64,000 nt of DNA from Bacillus_BA songklensis. GTDB taxonomy: Bacteria > Bacillota > Bacilli > Bacillales > Bacillaceae_H. Shown here one piece after another: positions 25,248 through 33,185 of this stretch. The translations under genes were made by a program, and so were the position numbers. The notes below the pieces were generated by a model. The model was not told the DNA's origin, made no database searches, and worked only from the letters and a program-made list of their open reading frames with translations. Where the stretch lies: contig NZ_JBHRZT010000032.1 in assembly GCF_042649685.1 (NCBI RefSeq), positions 124,001 to 188,000 on the forward strand, in the 5' to 3' direction. Every line of letters starts with the position of its first letter. Position 1 is the stretch's first letter.

Positions 25248-26066
25248 TCATTTAAAGATATTATCTATAATTTGCAAAAGAGGAATAAGATTAAAAGATG
25301 TACCTGTTGATTTGTTTAAGTAATCGGCAATAATCTCTGTATTTAGATTGCCGCCTTCTCTTCCCATTCCATACAATGAAGAATCTAACATAAGTCCTCT
25401 GTCATTCCCAATATTTAGGAATTCCACAGAATTAGAGTAAGCTAGTTGGTTGTTATTATGCGTGTGCAAACCTAATTTAATGGATTTGTTTAAGTTCTGG
25501 TCTACAAGATGATATAAGCGTTCTACGTCCTCATTATTCATTGTCCCCAAAGTATCTACAATGTAAAAAGCGAAAGGATTTAATTGATTTGTTAAGTTAA
25601 TAAGATCTAATAACTCCTGATCTTTGTACGAACTAGTAACCATTGGCTGAATACAAACCTTATACCCTTTTTCCATTAAATCGCTGGCACATTTTATCGC
25701 TTGTTTATAATGCTTTTTGGAAAAAGCCAATCTAATACCGTCGAGACAGCCTTTAGTGTTATTTTTATGTGGAATTTCTTCAAAAGGCAATTCAGGTTTA
25801 TAATCTATCATCAAAAACAATTGACTATTTACTATCTCTGGGGAGACATCACTCATTATATCTTCGAAGGAGTTTATTGAAGAAAAGCGCGTTGAATGTT
25901 CATTTCTGATTCCATTTAATTCGAGATAACCACATTCGATAATATCGATTTTGGCCTTTTCTAAAGATTTAATGATCTCTAAAATTTGATCCCTTCCAAA
26001 AAGCCAGTTATTCATATAACCTCCATCTCGCAACGTACAATCTAATAACTTAATGTTCGTTATCAT
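25248..26066 (-). CDS. HMGL-like aldolase (4-hydroxy-2-oxovalerate aldolase type), possibly 3'-shortened
   Basis: The ATG 26066 follows GGGAGAG; the longer frame to 26123 lacks a site. The 272-residue protein has LLDCTLRDGGYMNNW (catalytic Arg-Asp pair of the HMGL TIM barrel, residues ~6-20), IVDTLGTMNNEDVERL, LHTHNNNQLAYSNS (metal-binding His-x-His) and MGREGGNLNTEIIADYL. These define the DRE-TIM metallolyase domain. Similar stand-alone aldolases occur in nucleotide-sugar and polysaccharide gene sets, sometimes with a further C-terminal domain that is absent here. The gene is AT-richer than its neighbours and isolated, which suggests horizontal origin. The substrate is unknown. Confidence 0.78.
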   Translation of the reverse strand: MITNIKLLDCTLRDGGYMNNWLFGRDQILEIIKSLEKAKIDIIECGYLELNGIRNEHSTRFSSINSFEDIMSDVSPEIVNSQLFLMIDYKPELPFEEIPHKNNTKGCLDGIRLAFSKKHYKQAIKCASDLMEKGYKVCIQPMVTSSYKDQELLDLINLTNQLNPFAFYIVDTLGTMNNEDVERLYHLVDQNLNKSIKLGLHTHNNNQLAYSNSVEFLNIGNDRGLMLDSSLYGMGREGGNLNTEIIADYLNKSTGTSFNLIPLLQIIDNIFK

Positions 26067-26164
26067 GTAAAGAGACTCTCCCTTTTCATTCCGGATTAAA
26101 AATATATATAAATCCATTTTCATTTTTCGACATCAGCTTTGGCTCTTTAAGCTACTTATAGTTA

Positions 26165-26218
26165 GTTTTTCTGTCTTTGCATCTTGAATAGGATTTTCAA
26201 TGTAGATCTATATATAAA
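26165..26218 (-). repeat. R-element fragment (copy 9)
   Basis: TCTGTCTTTGCATCTTGAATAG followed by GTAGATCTATATATAAAT matches the middle block and outer end of the R-element in reverse orientation, as at 4898-4990, with the intervening stem deleted. Confidence 0.5.
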
Positions 26219-26360
26219 TTTTAGAACGATTTCTAATATAATACAACAAACGTGTTAGATAAGTTCCACATAACATACCGACGTGTTTAAAAAGGGCTCT
26301 TTATGGTAAAATAAAAGACTGATATAAACATTCTAAACATGATGGAAAGAGGGAAGAAAA

Positions 26361-27182
26361 ATGGGGAAACCATTGGCGGGGAAGCGTATTGTGATTGCCG
26401 GCTCGCGTAAAACCGATGAAATGAGCACACTCATTGAAAAACAAGGAGGGATTTCGGTTGTCCGTCCTCTGCAAGGAACCGTATTTTTGGCGGATAAGCA
26501 AGTCGAGCCGGACTTACGGCGATTTGTTCAAGAGGGAGCGGACTGGGTTATTTTTACCACCGGAATCGGAACGGAAACTCTTTTGGATTTAGCGGGGAAA
26601 CTGGGGATCCGGGATCGCTTTTTAAGTGTAATCCGTCAGGCGAAGGTAGCTTCACGAGGGTATAAAACTTATTCTGCTCTGAAGAAGCTGGACATTAAAC
26701 CAGTCGCGGTAGATGAGGATGGGACAACCCGCGGATTAGTTCGTTCCTTGGAGGATCAGGATTTCTCAGGAAAGCGTGTAATGGTACAGCTTCATGGTGA
26801 GACAGCGCCAACATTGATTAAATTTCTTGAAGACAGGGGAGCGTCCATCTTACAGCTTCTTCCTTACCAGCATATTGCTCCTGAACGACAGACGGTTGAA
26901 ACATTATGCCAAGAACTGCTGGGCCACAAGGTGGATGCCGTATGTTTTACAACAGCCATTCAAGTTCGTTCCCTTTTTGATTTTGCAAAGGAACAGGGAT
27001 ACATAAATGACCTTTTACATTGTTTTAAAGAAAAGACGCTAGCTGCAGCGGTTGGAAAAGTTACCGCGGAGGCTTTAACAGAAGAAGGAGTCGAGCGGTT
27101 GGTCGTTCCTGAAAATGAACGAATGGGAGCGATGATCATAGAGATTTCCCGTTATTATGAAAACCATCTTGAGAGCAAATAA
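26361..27182 (+). CDS. Uroporphyrinogen-III synthase-family protein (HEM4)
   Basis: The 273-residue protein starts MGKPLAGKRIVIAGSRKTDEM and has the two-lobed HEM4 pattern: DWVIFTTGIGTETLLDLA, VASRGYKTYSALK, GKRVMVQLHGETAPTLIKFL, DAVCFTTAIQVRSLFDFA and AAVGKVTAEALTEEGV. True HemD makes uroporphyrinogen III from hydroxymethylbilane. This copy is not in a hem operon, and Bacillus genomes carry such a stand-alone paralog, so it may have a different or regulatory role. It is monocistronic and shares a bidirectional terminator with the next gene. Confidence 0.8.
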   Translation: MGKPLAGKRIVIAGSRKTDEMSTLIEKQGGISVVRPLQGTVFLADKQVEPDLRRFVQEGADWVIFTTGIGTETLLDLAGKLGIRDRFLSVIRQAKVASRGYKTYSALKKLDIKPVAVDEDGTTRGLVRSLEDQDFSGKRVMVQLHGETAPTLIKFLEDRGASILQLLPYQHIAPERQTVETLCQELLGHKVDAVCFTTAIQVRSLFDFAKEQGYINDLLHCFKEKTLAAAVGKVTAEALTEEGVERLVVPENERMGAMIIEISRYYENHLESK

Positions 27183-27268
27183 TTTCAACCATTGTACTTC
27201 TTAAAAGTTTAGGCTTCAGGGGAATAGAATGTTATTCATTTATGTGTGAATGAATAAACAGACAAAGA

Positions 27269-27318
27269 AAACAAATACCCATTCTAGAGATTGGATAGAA
27301 TGGGGTGTTTGTTTTTTA
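27269..27318. terminator. Bidirectional terminator between convergent genes
   Basis: AACAAATACCCATTCTA pairs with TAGAATGGGGTGTTTG; A-run on one side, TTTTTT on the other. It ends transcription from both the HEM4 gene and the leftward dehydrogenase, overlapping the dehydrogenase stop. Confidence 0.8.
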
Positions 27319-28281
27319 ATAACCTTTTACATAATCAACTAGGTTAATCACAGGTTCTGCTCCTTGAATGTAGTGTTTCAGGTTTGGGATGAAAATATCT
27401 TGGATGATTCTTTTGTCATAATATTCTGTCGAGCCGGCTGTATGAGGAGTGATGATGACATTTTCTAAATTCCACCATGGACTGTCTTTGGATAATGGTT
27501 CCTTTTCAAATACATCTAATCCAGCCCCGGCAATTTGTTGTTCATTCAAAGCTTTCATCAATTCCTCTTCTGCAACAATTTCGCCGCGGCCAATATTAAT
27601 AAGGAATGACGATGACTTCATGAGATTGAACTGTTGTGTACCAAACAGATGATAAGTTTCTTTGGTGAGGGGCAAGGTAATCACCACATAGTCACATAGC
27701 GGAAGAATGGTATTTAATTGTTCAGGTTTGTACATTTCATCTATGTATTCTTCCGGATTTCCAGAACGGCGCAATCCGATTACTTTCATTCCAAAGGCTT
27801 TCGCGATTTTAGCTGTTTCTTTCCCGATTGCCCCTACACCGATGATGCCAACCGTTTTTCCGTGTATTTCAAGCTTTAAATTGCCATGATTCCACGTTTT
27901 ACTAAGCTGGTTTCTGACATATGTGTGGATGTTTCTCGTTAATGCAAGCATTAAAGCAAAAATGGTTTCGGAGATTGGATAAGCATGAACACCGCTGGCA
28001 TTTGTTAAGAAAATCTTTTGTGCCGCCATTTCATCCAACGGTAAACCATTCACGCCAGAACTCCAGCTTTGCACCCAGCGAAGATTGGACTCTTTATCGA
28101 TGCAATGATGAGTGATTTCTTTTTTCCAGCCGACAATAATCTCAGCCTCTTTTAAATGATTTAGCCATACGGAACGTTTCTTGCCTGCGATTATCTCCCA
28201 ATCAGGTATGATGTCGTTAATTTCTTGGCGATAGGCTTGATCAATATTATAGGTAATAATGAGTTTTCTTTTTGGCATCAT
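27316..28281 (-). CDS. D-2-hydroxyacid dehydrogenase
   Basis: The 321-residue NAD(P)-dependent protein has the glycine-rich GKTVGIIGVGAIGKETAKIA (residues ~140-160), the catalytic Arg region FLINIGRGEIVAEEEL, Glu in AGLDVFEKEPL and the His in NVIITPHTAGST. The family reduces 2-keto acids such as glyoxylate, hydroxypyruvate or phenylpyruvate. The ATG 28281 has GGAGG seven bases upstream. Exact substrate is unknown; glyoxylate/hydroxypyruvate reduction is one possibility given the glc genes further along. Confidence 0.88.
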   Translation of the reverse strand: MMPKRKLIITYNIDQAYRQEINDIIPDWEIIAGKKRSVWLNHLKEAEIIVGWKKEITHHCIDKESNLRWVQSWSSGVNGLPLDEMAAQKIFLTNASGVHAYPISETIFALMLALTRNIHTYVRNQLSKTWNHGNLKLEIHGKTVGIIGVGAIGKETAKIAKAFGMKVIGLRRSGNPEEYIDEMYKPEQLNTILPLCDYVVITLPLTKETYHLFGTQQFNLMKSSSFLINIGRGEIVAEEELMKALNEQQIAGAGLDVFEKEPLSKDSPWWNLENVIITPHTAGSTEYYDKRIIQDIFIPNLKHYIQGAEPVINLVDYVKGY

Positions 28282-28478
28282 GTAACCTCCATTTCAATTT
28301 TATTTTATCACAACATACAGAAAAATTAGATTATTATACATTGATGGGCAGTAGGCCCCCCACTGATGGCAGTTTCCTTTATTATGCATGCATAGCCGAA
28401 AGGAATAGGAAAACGGGTCTGCTGCCGAAAGCTGATCAAACATGGATATACCAACATTGCCGCTCTAAAGCAAAGAGA

Positions 28479-28520
28479 AAAAAACCCCTTTCTCATTTAA
28501 GAGAACAGGGGCATGTTTTT
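28479..28520. terminator. Terminator downstream of the duplicated-domain gene
   Basis: AAAACCCCTTTCTC pairs with GAGAACAGGGG and is followed by TTTTT on the plus strand and AAAA-rich sequence on the other; it fits the leftward gene ending at 28529. Confidence 0.65.
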
Positions 28521-28528
28521 AATATATG

Positions 28529-29230
28529 TTAATTAAAAAGACTCCACTTTGTATGAATAGGTACCAATTCTTGCTCTTCCTCATCTTCTTCATAAAAACC
28601 GCGTTCCTTTAAATATTCTACAAAATATAAGTCTGCCTCTTTACGTTCGTCATATGGTTTCACGGATAGAACAAACCCCAACTTATTTTGCTCCAAACAT
28701 TCAACACCTGATATGTATGCTTTTACATTGTGCTGTAAGAACAATTCTTTAGCAGGGATAATCAATTCTTTTACGAATTTAGAGATTAATTTCATTTCAA
28801 ATTCGAATGTAAACCGCTCGATTTTTTCAAGATCCGCAAAAACGACTCCGATAAAACCTGTATTATGTATTTCATATTCTTTCGTTTTTTCTTCCCAGTC
28901 AATATGTCCGATTTCCTTTAGATAATTGATGAAATATCCGATTCCTTCACGTCTTCCAAACGACTTCGTTGATAATACCAAACCAATTTTTTTGTATTTC
29001 GGCAGGTACACACAAGAGAGATAAGCAGGAGTCCCATGTTCTTCAAACACACAGTTGACACCTTGCAGCAGCCCGTCAAGCACACGATGGGTAAGTTGCA
29101 TACTCTTTCGAGAGAAGTAATATTCATATTTCATGAGCTCTTCCTTATCTGCAAAGGTTGCACCGATAAATCCTGTATTTGAAATGGTTGTAGGTAGTTT
29201 TGCTTTCCCTTTTCTCTGTCTCGCAGTCAC
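28529..29230 (-). CDS. Unrecognised protein with internal duplication
   Basis: I place the start at GTG 29230, with AAGGAG nine bases upstream. The 233-residue product has two related halves. The first contains NTGFIGATFADKEELMKYEY and later GLVLSTKSFGRREGIGYFI; the second has NTGFIGVVFADLEKIERFTF and later GFVLSVKPYDERKEADLYFV. Each half ends in YLKEIGH/YLKERGF. There is no signal peptide or membrane segment, and the C-terminus is acidic (EEDEEEQEL). The duplicated unit of ~95 residues suggests a pseudo-dimeric fold. I do not recognise the family. It is monocistronic. Confidence 0.7.
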   Translation of the reverse strand: MTARQRKGKAKLPTTISNTGFIGATFADKEELMKYEYYFSRKSMQLTHRVLDGLLQGVNCVFEEHGTPAYLSCVYLPKYKKIGLVLSTKSFGRREGIGYFINYLKEIGHIDWEEKTKEYEIHNTGFIGVVFADLEKIERFTFEFEMKLISKFVKELIIPAKELFLQHNVKAYISGVECLEQNKLGFVLSVKPYDERKEADLYFVEYLKERGFYEEDEEEQELVPIHTKWSLFN

Positions 29231-29338
29231 CCAAAACACTCCTTAAAGTCCGGTTTTGCATCGTTCACCAACAACACGAACGTTTGTTCCTTTGTTTATA
29301 TCATACAAAAAATGACACGAAAAGTAAATAGTAAATAT

Positions 29339-29447
29339 ATAAATCCACATAAATCAGTTAACATGAGCAAAAAGCGTTCTCATGTCAACCGATTTACGTA
29401 TAAGGGGCTGCCAATCTCCCTTTCGGGTTCTTGTCAGTCCCTTTGTT
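29339..29447 (+). repeat. R-element copy 4 (left part)
   Basis: Begins ATAAATCCACATAAATC, then a stem TTAACATGAG/CTCATGTCAA, ACGTATAAGGGGCTGCCAATC and TTTCGGGTTCTTGTCAG matching the first ~110 bases of the full copy at 31873. The right half is absent; 29448-29623 holds nothing recognisable beyond the following gene's leader. Confidence 0.7.
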
Positions 29448-29623
29448 TCTAGGATATATGCTTTTAAGAAAAGGATAAAGACAAGAATAAATGTTTAATT
29501 TTAAGGATAATCTAAAATTTGTAATAAGCAAGGAATAAATAAGAATTGATCTTTTCCTAAAAACACATTAACCCGGACTAAAAAAACAGTTGGTGTTAAT
29601 TTATTTTGGAGTGGTAAACAAAT

Positions 29624-30406
29624 ATGCCATCAATCAAGATAAACGACAATAAATATTTGCATTATGAGGAGTACGGTCAGGGAATGCCAATAATATTTAT
29701 TCATCCGCCGGGGATGGGAAGTAAAGTGTTTTATTACCAACATTATTTGTCTAACCGTATAAGGGTTCTCCTTCCTGATTTAAGCGGACATGGAGAAAGT
29801 GATAAAGCTGAACAAGAAGTATCTATCTCTTATTACGCAAATGAACTATTGTGTTTTATGGATGCATTAAACATTAATAAAGCAGTTATATGCGGTTATT
29901 CTGCTGGTTGTCTAATTGCTCAACATATTGGAATTTATCATCCAAAAAGAGTGGAATTAATGATCCTATCAGGAGCTTATCCTATAGTTGATAACTTTTC
30001 CGCTAAAACATTACATAAAATAGGAATGTATATGGTGAAACACCAACTAAATTTGTTAATAAAAGCCATCGCTAGAAGTCACACTGAAGATAACGCGCTA
30101 AGAGAGACGCTGATAAATCATATGGAGAAGGCAAATAAAAAAGTTTGGTATGAGTATTATCAGGCTTCGTTACAATATAATTGTTTAGAAAAATTAGATA
30201 CTTTAACAATGCCTTTGTTGCTTATGTATGGCGCAAAAGGAGATTGGACCAGCCGATATTTAACCTATTATAAAAGTAAATGTAAACATGCCGAACTCTT
30301 TTTATTTGAAAAGCAAAGCCATCAATTGCCTACAAAACAATGGAAACCTTTTAATGAACTAATCACAAGATTCATATTAAACAAAGCCAATTTAAAAATG
30401 GAGTAG
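29624..30406 (+). CDS. Alpha/beta hydrolase
   Basis: The 260-residue protein has the alpha/beta hydrolase order: HPPGMGSKVFYYQHYLS (oxyanion region), LLPDLSGHGESDKAE, nucleophile elbow CGYSAGCLIAQH (Ser near residue 92), an acid in LLLMYGAKGDWT and the C-terminal His in EKQSHQLPTKQW. All triad elements are visible. The substrate is unknown. The gene is AT-rich and alone, with GGAGTGG upstream, which hints at recent acquisition. Confidence 0.82.
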   Translation: MPSIKINDNKYLHYEEYGQGMPIIFIHPPGMGSKVFYYQHYLSNRIRVLLPDLSGHGESDKAEQEVSISYYANELLCFMDALNINKAVICGYSAGCLIAQHIGIYHPKRVELMILSGAYPIVDNFSAKTLHKIGMYMVKHQLNLLIKAIARSHTEDNALRETLINHMEKANKKVWYEYYQASLQYNCLEKLDTLTMPLLLMYGAKGDWTSRYLTYYKSKCKHAELFLFEKQSHQLPTKQWKPFNELITRFILNKANLKME

Positions 30407-30570
30407 TTCTGCCTCATAACATATCGAAATGTTGCTTTTCCATCCCAATCACACACTTCGAGTAATAGTATCAATATGTCCAAGATTTAGAGATTAATTG
30501 TGAATGTCTTGAAGTTTTTGCATCAGAACCTCCCGTTTATTGGTGTGAATCATTTTTCGAACTTTTAACA

Positions 30571-30711
30571 TAAGGTCGGGGAGAATTCATCGTGGTAGTC
30601 GGGCCGTCAGGCTGCGGTAAATCGACTACATTAAGAATGATTGCAGGATTTGAAAAGGCCACTGATGGACAGATTATCGCGAACGGTAATGTCGTCAATG
30701 ACCTGGAGTTT
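30571..30711 (+). pseudogene. Fragment of a UgpC/MsmX-type ABC ATPase
   Basis: Reading from 30580 the frame gives GEFIVVVGPSGCGKSTTLRM then IAGFEKATDGQI and NVVNDLE: the Walker A region and following residues of a carbohydrate-importer ATPase of ~365 residues. Only ~44 codons survive; there is no start, and the frame then runs into unrelated sequence of the opposite-strand transpeptidase gene. The window's sugar importer lacks an ATPase, but this remnant cannot be functional. Confidence 0.8.
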
Positions 30712-30729
30712 TCTTTTACATTTAGAACC

Positions 30730-31068
30730 TCATTTATGAATATAGACACGTGTTCCAATAGGAACCATTGATGATAATTCTATAACATCATGGTTATACA
30801 TCCTAATACATCCATGTGACACATTCTTGCCAATAGAAGCAGGGTTGTTTGTTCCATGTATTCCATAATGAGGTTTGGATAACCCCATCCACAATACCCC
30901 GAAAACACGTCCGGGAGGATTACGTTGTTTATTGATAATGGTATATCTTCCTGTAGGTGTTGGAGTTAACATTTTGCCAACAGCAATGGGATATACTTTT
31001 ATTAACCTATTACCATCATAAAGTTTTAATTGATGTTTGGCTGTTGATACGTCGATCCAGCGTGCCAT
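30730..31068 (-). CDS. L,D-transpeptidase (YkuD domain)
   Basis: The start ATG 31068 has TGGAG nine bases upstream. The 112-residue protein is a minimal YkuD domain: WIDVSTAKHQLKLYDG, TPTPTGRYTI, HYGIHGTNNPASIG and the active-site NVSHGCIRMYNHD with the catalytic Cys. The family makes 3-3 peptidoglycan crosslinks. There is no signal peptide or LysM module, so it may act in the mother cell on spore peptidoglycan. Its stop abuts the ABC ATPase remnant. Confidence 0.88.
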   Translation of the reverse strand: MARWIDVSTAKHQLKLYDGNRLIKVYPIAVGKMLTPTPTGRYTIINKQRNPPGRVFGVLWMGLSKPHYGIHGTNNPASIGKNVSHGCIRMYNHDVIELSSMVPIGTRVYIHK

Positions 31069-31389
31069 AAGACCATCTCCAGACAAAACCATTTAACATT
31101 TGTATTATTGTATGGAGTTTTTTTGTTTTTGACATAACAATTAAAATACTCGTTTTAAATGGCATGGTTTTAATGGCAAATCAGATTATTTATATTCTCA
31201 TTTTGGTGTGCAATATTTAATAGAATAAAGGTGAACCGGTTCTATTCCGTAACGTAAGGGTGGTGGCTTTCCATGAAAAAATTTGCGTTACTTTCACTTA
31301 TTTTTCATCAAGGAGGGCACTACCCCAAGAAACTAAATGGGTAAACACATATTCTTTATTGAATAAAGAATGAAATGAGGATTGGTTTA

Positions 31390-31614
31390 ATGAATTCAGT
31401 TGAAAGATTTTTTGGAGGAGACCCTTTCTTTCGTGGGGCTGGAAGACCATTGTTGGGAAGGCCCTTTCCCAGAGGGCTTTTTCTTGGAGGCGTAGTAGGT
31501 GGAGTGGGAGGAGGGGTAATAGGAGGCCTAGGAGGGATATTGGTAGGTAATAAGTTATGTAACCGATATAGATATCCGTCTTATCCATACTCCCTATACA
31601 GAGGCTATTATTAG
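31390..31614 (+). CDS. Small glycine-zipper protein
   Basis: I choose ATG 31390 (GAGG nine bases upstream) over 31375. The 74-residue product has Arg/Pro-rich PFFRGAGRPLLGRPFPRG, then a hydrophobic Gly-zipper GGVVGGVGGGVIGGLGG (residues ~33-50), and a Tyr-rich tail RYRYPSYPYSLYRGYY. Gly-zipper plus Tyr-rich tails occur in small spore-coat or membrane-associated Bacillus proteins. The family is not recognised. It is followed by stacked hairpins. Confidence 0.6.
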   Translation: MNSVERFFGGDPFFRGAGRPLLGRPFPRGLFLGGVVGGVGGGVIGGLGGILVGNKLCNRYRYPSYPYSLYRGYY

Positions 31615-31667
31615 TCGTTTTTGAGGCTGATCCATAAGTTCAAAAAATGATGGGTTTTATGTTTTAT

Positions 31668-31729
31668 GCAACATGGACCGTCAATCAAAACCCTTGGTAT
31701 TACTGGATTTATATAACGGACCATGTTGC
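31668..31729. repeat. Long hairpin after the glycine-zipper gene
   Basis: GCAACATGGACCGT (31668-31681) pairs with ACGGACCATGTTGC (31716-31729) with one mismatch and a 34-base loop. No T-run follows; it is directly followed by the P-palindrome. Confidence 0.6.
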
Positions 31730-31731
31730 GC

Positions 31732-31775
31732 GGGTGACTCAAAAGGGGCGATTTTTCCCCTTTTGGGTCACCCCC
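31732..31775. repeat. P-palindrome copy 2 (identical to copy at 44605)
   Basis: GGGTGACTCAAAAGGGG, centre CGATTTTT, then CCCCTTTTGGGTCACCCCC. The 44 bases are identical, in inverse orientation, to 44605-44648. Near-perfect self-complementarity would make a very stable RNA hairpin. A separate terminator-like stem AAGACTCCTTG...CAAGGAGTCTCTT follows at 31795-31824. Confidence 0.8.
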
Positions 31776-31872
31776 TAGTTTAATTGACATACAAAAGACT
31801 CCTTGGTGCTCAAGGAGTCTCTTCATAGGAAGAATTCTGGATCATACAAGATTTTATACAACGTGGATATAT

Positions 31873-32074
31873 ATAAATCCACGTAAAGAATTGGACATGA
31901 GCCAAAAACGCCCATGCCAAATTCTTTACGCATAAGCGGTCGGCAATCTCCCTTGCGGGTTCTTCCCGACCGCTTATACGAAGACCTTTGTGAGCTTATT
32001 CAAGATGAGAGAACAGAAAGGCGCGAATAGAAGAAAGCCCAGTGACGGAGGTTAAAAAATTAAGTTGGATTTAT
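31873..32074 (+). repeat. R-element copy 5, full length (reference copy)
   Basis: About 202 bp bounded by the inverted ends ATAAATCCA (31873) and TGGATTTAT (to 32074). Inside are a stem with AAAGAATT..GACATGAGCC and the complementary CATGCCAAATTCTTT, a second hairpin AAGCGGTCGG...CCGACCGCTT with CTTGCGGGTTCTT in the loop, the block CCTTTGTGAGCTTATTCAAG followed by ATGAGAGAACAG, and GAGGTTAAAAAATTAAGT. There is no open frame of note, so it is a non-autonomous or RNA-type repeat. Confidence 0.8.
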
Positions 32075-32117
32075 GTACTAAGGTTTTTGTTCAATCTGGA
32101 TAAGATGGGGCATAAAG

Positions 32118-33185
32118 TTACTTTTGCCCGTTTAACGCAGATGTACCAACCAAATGATTGTCATGAACTTTTATGGTAAAATCGTCCGTTTGAAAGCCAA
32201 TAGATGTATTTAAATCTAAAACGTCAACACTTGCTTTAATGTAACCATTGAAAGGGACAGAAGCAACCTCATTTATCGAATCCTCTAATGGAAATACAAT
32301 TTCATTCCCCTCATGATCAGATGTAATAACTGTCATTTCATAGTAGCCCTCCTCAGAATAAGAATCTTCTTGTTGTTCGTAAAAAGAAAGATTTAACCTG
32401 TAGGCAACATCGGTTTTTGGTGTTACCGAAAATGAGAGTGTGTCGTCCCGCACCTTTTTAACTATCGGCGTTTTGAGTAAGCGGTCTTTGTCGATTTTTA
32501 ATCCGCTAACTTTCTCTAAATATTGATGAAGTTCTTTATTTTCTAATACATTAGGGATATCTTGATTTTCATGCTCCGTTCTTAAATAAAAAGCTTCGTT
32601 GCTATAAACATCTTTTAGATCCACTTTTTCTGTGGGGCCATACAGCAAAACATAATCATCAGCGATGATTTCTTCTGGAAACCATTTATGGTGATCACCC
32701 GAATAATTCCAAAACGCATCCCAGCGAACCGGTTCATTTCTTAGACCTCTGAGATTTGCCCATTTTGAAAACGGGAAATGATGAGATTTAAAATAATAGT
32801 AGGCAAAATGGTGGCCATATTCATGGGAAAGAGTTTCCCTGAAAGAGGAGGGCTCTGTATAAGAGTCACCGTGATACAAAGTAATCGTATTCGTTAAGGC
32901 TTGATAACGACCTCGTATATCATAATCAGAATATCCGCCTCTTACTCTGACCTCCTGTAAAAGAGAGATTTCTTGTCCATGTTTATTTTTGATAAGTTCA
33001 CCATACAACTCTTTTAACTTCTGTTCATCCCATTCTTTTGTATAGCTCAAAAATAAGATGCCTTCAGGTGATCTATATTTTGCATAATAGTTGGAATCAT
33101 AAGCAATAGAATCCAAGCTTAATAGAATTGGTAAAACAATCAATATACAAATAACGACTCGAATTTTTTTCATTTTCCTCATCAT
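32118..33185 (-). CDS. Exported zinc-metallopeptidase candidate, family not recognised
   Basis: The start ATG 33185 follows GAGGAAGTGAGC. The 355-residue protein has a signal peptide or anchor (residues ~5-26), a gluzincin-type motif HEYGHHF (121-127) with two His ligands and catalytic Glu, and an acidic EEIIADDYVLLYGP (~168-181) that could give the third ligand. A C-terminal ~110 residues (VAYRLNLSFYEQ...VYKASVD-like strands) look like a beta-sandwich, so the enzyme may bind an extracellular or wall substrate. It is monocistronic. Calling it a peptidase is inference from the zinc motif. Confidence 0.65.
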   Translation of the reverse strand: MMRKMKKIRVVICILIVLPILLSLDSIAYDSNYYAKYRSPEGILFLSYTKEWDEQKLKELYGELIKNKHGQEISLLQEVRVRGGYSDYDIRGRYQALTNTITLYHGDSYTEPSSFRETLSHEYGHHFAYYYFKSHHFPFSKWANLRGLRNEPVRWDAFWNYSGDHHKWFPEEIIADDYVLLYGPTEKVDLKDVYSNEAFYLRTEHENQDIPNVLENKELHQYLEKVSGLKIDKDRLLKTPIVKKVRDDTLSFSVTPKTDVAYRLNLSFYEQQEDSYSEEGYYEMTVITSDHEGNEIVFPLEDSINEVASVPFNGYIKASVDVLDLNTSIGFQTDDFTIKVHDNHLVGTSALNGQK

